Made by a program: the position numbers and the translations under genes
Notes under the pieces: generated by a model
The model's database searches: none
Seen by the model: the letters and a program-made list of their open reading frames with translations, nothing else
What the model was told of the DNA's origin: nothing
In this document: piece by piece, positions 57,000 through 64,000 of the stretch
Position numbering within the stretch: position 1 is the stretch's first letter
How the letters are laid out: each line of letters opens with the position of its first letter
NCBI GenBank assembly: GCA_936432065.2
Contig: OW386293.2
Coordinates: 26,486,234-26,550,233, forward strand
Direction of reading: 5' to 3'
From: Rutpela maculata
Taxonomy: Eukaryota > Arthropoda > Insecta > Coleoptera > Cerambycidae
Length of the DNA: 64,000 nucleotides

Positions 57000-58340
57000 T
57001 ATTTTATTCTTTGTTATGTTAATAATATAAAGTTATATTATACGCCTTACAATAATTGTCAAAGTTATTTCATCTAAATGATTTTATCGATATATGAATT
57101 TCCATGTTTTCTTAATTTTGGACTCATTTATCTGGAAACTCCCATCAAAACATTGTATAGAAAAAAAATTGTAGAAAATTTTATGCACGTTGTTTTTGTC
57201 CATCTTTTTTAGTTTTTGTGTTAAATGACATTGGCAACAGTTTTTTTTTAACATATGGCCAGTTTTTTTGGGACATGGCTTTAATCTTTATGAAAAACAT
57301 TGTCCCCAAGGATTGGGGGGGCACGTACACTTAGGGAGAGCTCCCAGATATGTCTTACATTTAAAAGAACGGTCCAATTATTTTATTTTTAATTTCAAAG
57401 TAAATTAATAATATCAACACTAGATTTTTCTCGGAGCTGATTTCTAATTTTCTAGACGTTCAATTTGCAAACTTCTGGACAATTTTAATCGGAAATTCGA
57501 TTTTTGGAATAATCCAGGTTTCTTAAAATTGAATATAAATACACGCAGTCCAATTCAGTTCCTTACGAGTTCTCTTCAACAAAAAGAAAGTATCCCAGTG
57601 CAAATGGCTCTTCACTGAATAAAAATTGCAATATTACACTCCAGAGACAGGCCGCAATGAATCCCTAGATCTTCGATCTAGACCAACTGGCTTCAACTAT
57701 TATTATTACTATTATTATCATTATTGTATATTGTCCATTCTGTAATATTATCATTGTGTTATCAAAGGATTAGTAGGTATGTGAAATACGTATGGTGAAA
57801 CATTGACGTAAGTTATTTTTCAATGAAAATTATATGAGAAAATTTATCAGTCAGAAATATGTACCTACACAAAGTTTATCACTCCCATACTAAACATGAG
57901 AGGAATATATCTGTGAATATTATGGAATCCAGTCTACAATGTAGAGAGTAAATCGGTATTTCAGAGACGTTTCAGAATATCACAAACCCTCATTACGAAT
58001 TTTACTTTATTGCCTCATTTCGTATTCTTCATCTTTACGGTCCAGATTTCTGCTAGCTATCGATTTTATTGAAACCAGTAATTTTACCTTTTTTACACAG
58101 ATCAGTCTGGGATTGAATTGTATCTTTCACGAAGGGCTTTACCTCTCAATTTAGAGACCTTATTGTAAATATCAGGCTAATGAAATGTAAATTGGGCAAA
58201 TGTTTCAATTTAATGGGGTAAAAGACGACATTTCAATAAACTTTAGGCGAATAAGTATAAAAATATAATGAACGTTCAGAAAAAGGACGCCATGTTCTCA
58301 GATAAGTGTCTATAATTAATTTAAACAAGAGTTGGACAGC
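57000..58340. other. Non-coding stretch, no gene recognised
   Basis: AT-rich, with trinucleotide ATT runs near 56975 and 57700. No coding signal. Confidence 0.5.
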
Positions 58341-59057
58341 TTATAGTCAGTTTTCAATTTGTCGATAATTGGAGTCCGTGTGCAACTAGGTGAAGCAATA
58401 TTGTGCCATACGTCAAAAGTTTCAGAAAAGGGTGTAGATTACGAAATTGTTTGGGCCGTTCCTTACAGATGCCTCATGAGGGAGAAAACTACCCCCATTC
58501 ACCCCCATTGCAAATAAATCCAGTTTAATTCATTAAAATACTAAAATTATGTCTAAAATATTGAAAACACTTCAAGATAAGTTTCTTTTAGTTTTTGAAG
58601 CTTATACTTGACGTATGTATCCTAATAGTTTTACCCTTTGAGATCTGTCAAACGTTTAGCATCCATTTTAACACATATAAAACCTGGGAAATTCCCAGGT
58701 ATTTATGTGTGTTAATAAAGGATGCGTTGTTTGGTCTCAAAGGATAAAAACCATCTCATGGCCCGGTAGGGGTGGGCTTGTACGGGGTGCGAGAATACTA
58801 AAGGGGTAATCATAATTTAAAAAACTCGAGTCGTACGTCATTTTCGAGATTCTTGGGGACAATAAATTTAATTCTGCTGGTGATTTTTGCCTATCTTCTT
58901 TTGTTACAGACGTCAACGCAATCAATACCTTAACATCACATATCTGCCATGTGATTTTAAAGTACTTGATTCATTTTATTTGTATTGTTTTAAGTGTTAA
59001 AGTCCATTTAAATAACAACATTTTTTATTTCCAGGTTAGTGATAAGGTGATTTAGAA

Positions 59058-60633
59058 ATGGAATCAATTAAAAAATTGAATGTTAAAAAGACTCTTAGTA
59101 GTAATAATTGTTGTTTGAGTAGTGTGAAGACTATTAGAGGACTAGTTAAAACTCCGTCAGAAAATGCCTACGAAACTCTTTCGAACGCTTTGATGCAGAT
59201 GAAACAATGGGAACCGCAACAAGAACAATATATGTCAATATTGACTCTAGAAGAAGACCAGATTTCATCTGAGAAACTGAAGCAGCTTGGCGTAAAATGG
59301 TATCTGGAATGTTTCAAAAAAGTTACAAAAAAGGGACTCGCTTGGCAAAAAAAAATTGAAGAGCAGCAATTGGTGCCAACAACTAGTTTCCAAGAAAACA
59401 ATGACGATGGCTCAGACAATATATCCTCTGGAGCATCATCAGTGAAGTTTACTCGAAGTAAAACAACAACTTATTTGAAGAAAGAGACCTGCGTCTTTTA
59501 TGATAAAGAAGGTAATAAACGCCAAATGGCTTAAAGCAGCCCTCATTTTGAGGAAGACAATTCTATCTACGCCTAAATGAACTTTCAATGGTTCTGTCGA
59601 TGATAAAAATTTTGTGGCACCTGAAGAAATTGATCTGTTTTTTAAATGGTGTCTTTGCGGTACAGGTGAAATAACGTCGATCGAAAAAAGACGAACCAAA
59701 ATAGATAATCGTGTGTCAAAAGTTTCGCAGATCTTGATGTATGATTGCCTTACCAATCGACAGATAAAATCCTCAACTCAAATACAAAGAACCCGCGAAT
59801 TACCTTTGCAAATGGGTTTAGGTCTTGTTATTCATAAGAAAACACGTAGTACTGATGTTTTTATATTAGCATTGAGAAGGTTCCCGGTATTACCATTAGA
59901 TACCAAGTTCATAAGCATTGGCTCAAGCAATCGTAAGATCCCTTTGCAACCGATTTATTGTAGTCTTCGTACATTGAAGATTAATGCACTTCCTGGACTT
60001 CATGCACTATCAGGGGCAGATGTTACACGAGCTTTCAAGGGGAACGTCAGCTTTTGGAAGAAATTCTTGGAATCACCTACATCAACTTTGGAGGCTTTAG
60101 CTTTGTTGGGAAAAGACGAAGATTTGAATGTTTCCGTTTTTGAGGAGATTGAATCTTTTATTTGTGCAATGTACTCTACAAGTAACAGAAGCTTCAAAAA
60201 CCTAACAGAATTGAGATGGTGACAGTTCACGCAAAAGCAAATCTCCTGTGAAGATCTGCCTCCGACACTGGGAGCTCTAAGGCCGGCAATTCAAAGGTGC
60301 CATTATCAGTGCATGGAATGGTATCGAGACACCATTGCACACCCTAATTTATCATCAGCCATCAACTACGGGTGGAAACTAATTAGTGATGAGTACGAAC
60401 CTGTTCCTTGTGACCTTCTTTGTGCACAGGATCAGGTATTTAACCTCGTGAATTGCTTATGTAAGAAAAATAATTGTACTGTACGGTGCAAGTGCTCATC
60501 GCAAAATATATTTTGTACAGAGATGTGTGAATGTGAAGGCCATCCAGAGATTTGCACCAATAGTAAAAGGGATGAAGAACAAGTTTGTGATGATTCTGAT
60601 GATTCTCTGGATGATATGTCCGACACTGAGTAA
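59058..60633 (+). pseudogene. DTD-motif family transposon protein, two disruptions
   Basis: ATG at 59058 follows a TTATTTCCAG acceptor-like site. The first part (to 59534) is a charged helical region with TRSK...CVFYDKEGNKRQ, where a second Cys of a zinc pair seems replaced by Tyr. The frame changes near 59535. The second part (59600-60633) has IHKKTRSTDVFILALRRFP, with STD where the 17-kb copy has DTD, then IPLQPIYCSL, LPGLHALSGADVTRAFKG (aligning with GCDS of the 56-kb copy), SFICAMY, a TGA at 60220, LPPTLGALRPAI, and a Cys-rich tail CLCKK..C.VRCKC....FC...CEC before an acidic end at TAA. The combination resembles proteins widespread in animal repeats; role unproven. Confidence 0.72.
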
Positions 60634-60929
60634 CACCAGAAAATATTATGAACCTACCAGGAAAATATCTTTGACTTTCTCTTTAGTTTATCAAAATAGT
60701 ATTTAAAACAGGAACAAAATACGACTCTTATAAGTGTCCTTATATTTATCAGAATAATAAATATAAATAAATATTAATTTTTAGCAAAATGTAATTTCTT
60801 GATCCCAAAAACCTCGAAAATGAAATACGACTCAAATATTTTAATCACCATTACCTTTATAGTATTTTCACACCGCCTGTCGGCCAAGGGATGGTTGTTA
60901 CATACATCAATTCTCAGTGTCAAAAACTA

Positions 60930-61470
60930 TAAGAAACTTGTTTTCAGTAACTTATACACAGTCAATGCATTCTATTGGATTAAATCGATTTATTTCCAAT
61001 GGGAGTGAAAAGGGGGTGTTTTCCTCCCTCTCGACGCACCTGCAAGGAACGTCCGAAACAACTTATTTTGAATTATTCTCAGTAACTTATACACAATCAA
61101 CGCATTCTATTAAATTAAATCGAATTTATTTCCAATGGGGGTGAATAGGGGTGATTTTCTCCCTACCAACGCACCTGCAAAGAATGGTCCAAAGAACTTA
61201 TTTTGAATTATTTTCAGTAATTTATGCACAATCAATGCATTCTATTAAATTAAATTTATTTCCAATGGGAGTGAATTGGGTGGTTCTCCCCCCCCCCCCC
61301 CCCGAGGCACCTGCAAGGAACGGCCCAAAGGACTTATTTTGAATTATATTCAGAAATTTATACACAATTAATGCATTCTATTGATTTGAATTGAATTTAT
61401 TTCCAATGGGAGTGAATTGGGGTGGTTTTCTCCCCCCGATGCACCTGCAAGGAACGGCCCAAAGAATTTC
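60930..61470. repeat. Four about 135-bp tandem repeats beside the right TIR
   Basis: ACTTATACACA/ATTTATACACA recurs at 60950, 61085, 61220 and 61356, with TGCATTCTATT, TTTATTTCCAATGGG and GCACCTGCAAGGAACG in each. The left end has about one unit. A C run of about 18 lies at 61285-61303. Confidence 0.85.
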
Positions 61471-61562
61471 GTAATCTACATATTTTTCCGAAAATTTTGA
61501 TGTATAACACAATATTGCTTCACGAAGTTGCACACGGATTACAAATTGAAAACTGACTATTA

Positions 61563-62830
61563 CAGACCTTATGAAATGACAAATTAGATAAGAAAATAGA
61601 GATTTCTGTTCCTGATTTTTCAAAATTTTACAAAGAAAAAGTGACCCCAAAAATAGGCCAAAAATCGTTCATTTTCTATCCCTCAAATTTTGTTTCTAAC
61701 TAAGTGCTAAATTATTATTAATAATGAGTCCATCCTGAATACAAAATTTCAAGATGAACATATATTCAGTTTTTGAGATATGAGGTATTGAAGTTGTGAT
61801 ATGCGTGATGCTAGCAAAAAAATACACATCTCCACAAAAAATGAATACTCATCAGCTACGGCAGAGCAATCAAGATATTCTTTGACGCAGAATTCAAATC
61901 TAAAATCGCAAAATCCGTATATCCATTGATTAATTCAGAAGAGCCAAAAACATCCCCTATATAAGGATGAAAATAGAAAAAAATGATGCTATTGAGTTAT
62001 AGAGCTTTCATGAACAGAAATATAACATAAGTCTATTGGCTGAATATATGAATGAAGGTGTCGACTAGGGCTCACACAAAGATATCGAGACACGCCCTTA
62101 AGGGGGTGAAAGCTACCCCAATACAATATCAATACAATATCAAACTGCAATAACTGGTGAAAATGCTTGAACCCTCTAAGTTTTATTAATCGGAATGAAC
62201 CATAAATCTGTTACGACCTAGTACACGAAAACAATCCATTACAGGGTAAGAAACTACCCCTCATCTTGAATTATGAACTTGAGTCAGGGAAAAAATAGTG
62301 AATGTACCAGATATCGCATTTTGTTTGCAGTAGGTAAGAATGTGGCACGATAACTAGAATTTTTGTAACTATTTTATGACACACCTACGATGGGGTAAGA
62401 GAACGGGACCAAAACTTATTGGTGGTTCTTCACCCCCTGACCCTCGTCAGGATCATTTGGGGGATGAAAAGGAATCAAGACGCCCTGGCATAAGAAAAAA
62501 GCACTCTTGGGATCCGCTACATCAGTATTTTTTTAATGTAATGCAGCGATTACGAGATTGCTCCGATACTCATCCCTTCGCACCCTTACCCCCTCATAAA
62601 ATTCACTAAGGGGTTAAAAAACGGACCTATAGACTATGGCGTTTGGGAAAGGGATACTTACGTCAGAATTTTTTTCCATACAATATAATGATTGTAAAAT
62701 TGCTCATATTTCCACCTTATAACCCCTGTGAATTTCTCTAAAGCGATGAGAAAGAATGGCGAAGCCACGACATTCCTAAAGAGCACTTTTGAAAATCCTT
62801 GTTACAGGATTTTTGCTAATATGAATGTGA
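61563..62830. other. Non-coding stretch, no gene recognised
   Basis: Several ACCCC and GGGGTAAGA words repeat (62100-62640), including AATACAATATC twice at 62120-62140. Probably old repeats. Confidence 0.45.
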
Positions 62831-62839
62831 TTTGAATAA

Positions 62840-64000
62840 TTACTATGTAGAGGTTACAGAAAATTACTACCGAACCATACAAAACACACAGATAAACACA
62901 TTTAAATTCAGAGAAGTAGGATTTATTGAGGTAAGAGAAACTTTAAATGAGCTGAAAAATAATAGTAGCAAAGATGTTTATGATATGAACTATAAAATAA
63001 TTAAATACGTCAAGGATATTCTAATTATACCCTTAACAAAATTATTTAACACATGCATTAGAGAGGGTACATATCCAGATTGCTTTAAAATTGCTAAAAT
63101 AATACCAATATATAAGAAAGGTTCAGCAGATGACCCAGCAAACTACCGACCAATATCGTTGCTACCAGTAATTTCAAAAATATTCGAAATTCTTCGAAAA
63201 AAACAAATCTGTGAATACTTTGAAGAAAACGCCCTATTAATTGATAGTCAGTTTGGTTTCAGAAAGAGTCGCTCAACTTCTCTAGCTGTTTTAAAATTAA
63301 TAGATAATATAGTAGAAGGATTCGAAAATAAAAACTACGTAGGATCCCATTTTTTGCGACATAAGTAAAGCCTTCGATTGTATTTCTCATGATATCCTGT
63401 TAGACAAATTACATTTCTATGGTTTCAATGAGGTTAGTTTAAAGATGATAACATCCTACTTGCCAAATAGAAGACAGAGTACATTTTTTAATAAAGGAAT
63501 TTCCGACCTCTTACCAATCAATCACGGTGTACCACAGGGATCTGTATTGGGACCGGTGTTGTTCATCATTTATATTAACGACTTAATTTACGCAAATGTA
63601 AATTGTAGTACTATATTGTATGCCGATGACACCACAATAATCACTAAAGATAATAACTTAAAGTGTTTGCTGCATGATATGGCCAATAAAGCAGTAGATT
63701 TTCAAAACTGGTTCACAGCAAATAAACTGCTACTAAATAATGAAAAAACAACAAACATGATATTTTCATACCGTAATTTATAGAGTGTAAAAAGCCCGGA
63801 TTGTACGAAATTTCTTGGAGTGTACTTAGATCCTCTCCTTACCTGCAAGCACCATATAGTTTTATGGTCAAAAAACTCAATAAGACTTTATACTTAATAA
63901 GAAATCTTGTACATGTCGTACCAATGCAAGTAGTAAAAACAGCCTACTTCAGCCTTTTCCACTCGGTAATCAGTTATGCAATCATCACCTGGGGTCATTC
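62840..64000 (+). pseudogene. LINE reverse transcriptase (jockey/CR1-like), runs off the window
   Basis: No true start; homology begins near 62850. IIPIYKKGSADDPANYRPIS (63098-63157), DSQFGFRKSRSTS (63244-63282), then after one frame change near 63349 DISKAFDCISHDILL (63358-63402), VPQGSVLGPVLFIIYINDL (63529-63585), catalytic YADDT (63619-63633) and NWFTANKLLLNNEK. TAG stops at 63781, then KFLGVYLDPLLTC in the same frame and, after another shift, SVISYAIITWG near the end. The first frame change is explained by one extra C in a CCC at about 63348-63350. The endonuclease half is missing. Confidence 0.82.

Larger units (their letters stand above)
58344..61559 (+). mobile_element. DNA transposon with TIRs and TTA target duplication, carrying a DTD-family gene
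   Basis: Ends TAGTCAGTTTTCAATTTGT (58344) and ACAAATTGAAAACTGACTA (61559). Arms of about 200 bp match in inverse (CCGTGTGCAACT, TGAAGCAATATTGTG, GATTACGAAATT, GGGCCGTTCCTT). TTA lies at 58341-58343 and 61560-61562. Right of the gene, about 135-bp repeats extend the TIR inward. The plus-strand gene inside is the most complete of three family copies. A 3-bp duplication and a possible XPG-like domain suggest the Academ superfamily; inference. Confidence 0.82.

Overview
This 64 kb window looks like intergenic, transposon-packed DNA of an arthropod, most likely a large insect genome (a beetle is possible, but nothing proves the order). The evidence is AT-rich sequence, Ty3/gypsy elements primed by tRNA-Lys and tRNA-Trp, jockey/CR1-like LINEs, a Penelope-like remnant, piggyBac and hAT relatives, tRNA- and 5S-rRNA-derived short repeats and many palindromic MITEs. 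I found no convincing host protein gene. Nearly every coding signal belongs to a mobile element, and most are broken.

Layout. 1-5822: a minus-strand Ty3/gypsy element cut by the window start (open pol, -1 frameshift heptamer, complete gag, tRNA-Lys primer site, 2.1 kb LTR with a 76-bp tandem array). 5823-9034: a 210-bp tandem duplication, possible LTR remnant and two palindromic MITEs. 9035-15674: a solo LTR of the same 2.1-kb-LTR family in opposite orientation (TSD TGCC), split by a young 5.2 kb gypsy element with identical 270-bp LTRs (10358-15564, TSD TGCAC). 16604-18617: a TIR element carrying a remnant of a DTD-motif protein. 20005-21650: G-rich and degenerate tandem arrays. 22060-23790: a tRNA-core repeat split by a LINE end. 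24318-25969: a palindromic MITE and a 5S-derived repeat. 27647-29905: a large palindrome with tandemly repeated arms. 30560-31030: a transposase HTH fragment. 31114-37356: a palindromic element invaded by a decayed relative of the young gypsy element and by two hairpin MITEs lying head to tail. 39-50 kb: a tRNA SINE, LINE fragments, a hAT MITE, a Penelope-like remnant and a second 5S-derived repeat. 51195-52618: an internally deleted piggyBac inside a LINE. 53.8-57 kb: a LINE, a second tRNA-core repeat and another DTD-family fragment. 58344-61559: a TIR element with the third DTD-family copy. 62.8-64 kb: a LINE running off the end.

How it fits together. The window is a stratigraphy of nested insertions. 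In two places an inverted second copy keeps the pre-insertion sequence, so insertion ends and target duplications can be read exactly. The gypsy lineages differ in primer tRNA, zinc motif and gag-pol junction: the minus-strand element has a canonical -1 slippery heptamer, while the other two keep gag and pol in one frame across a TGA-CTR stop with no usable pol start before protease in one copy. The least conventional item is the family seen three times (17 kb, 56.5 kb, 59-60.6 kb), with a DTD motif, a GCDS/GADV segment and a Cys-rich tail; it may be the protein of an Academ-like DNA transposon group, but that assignment is inference.
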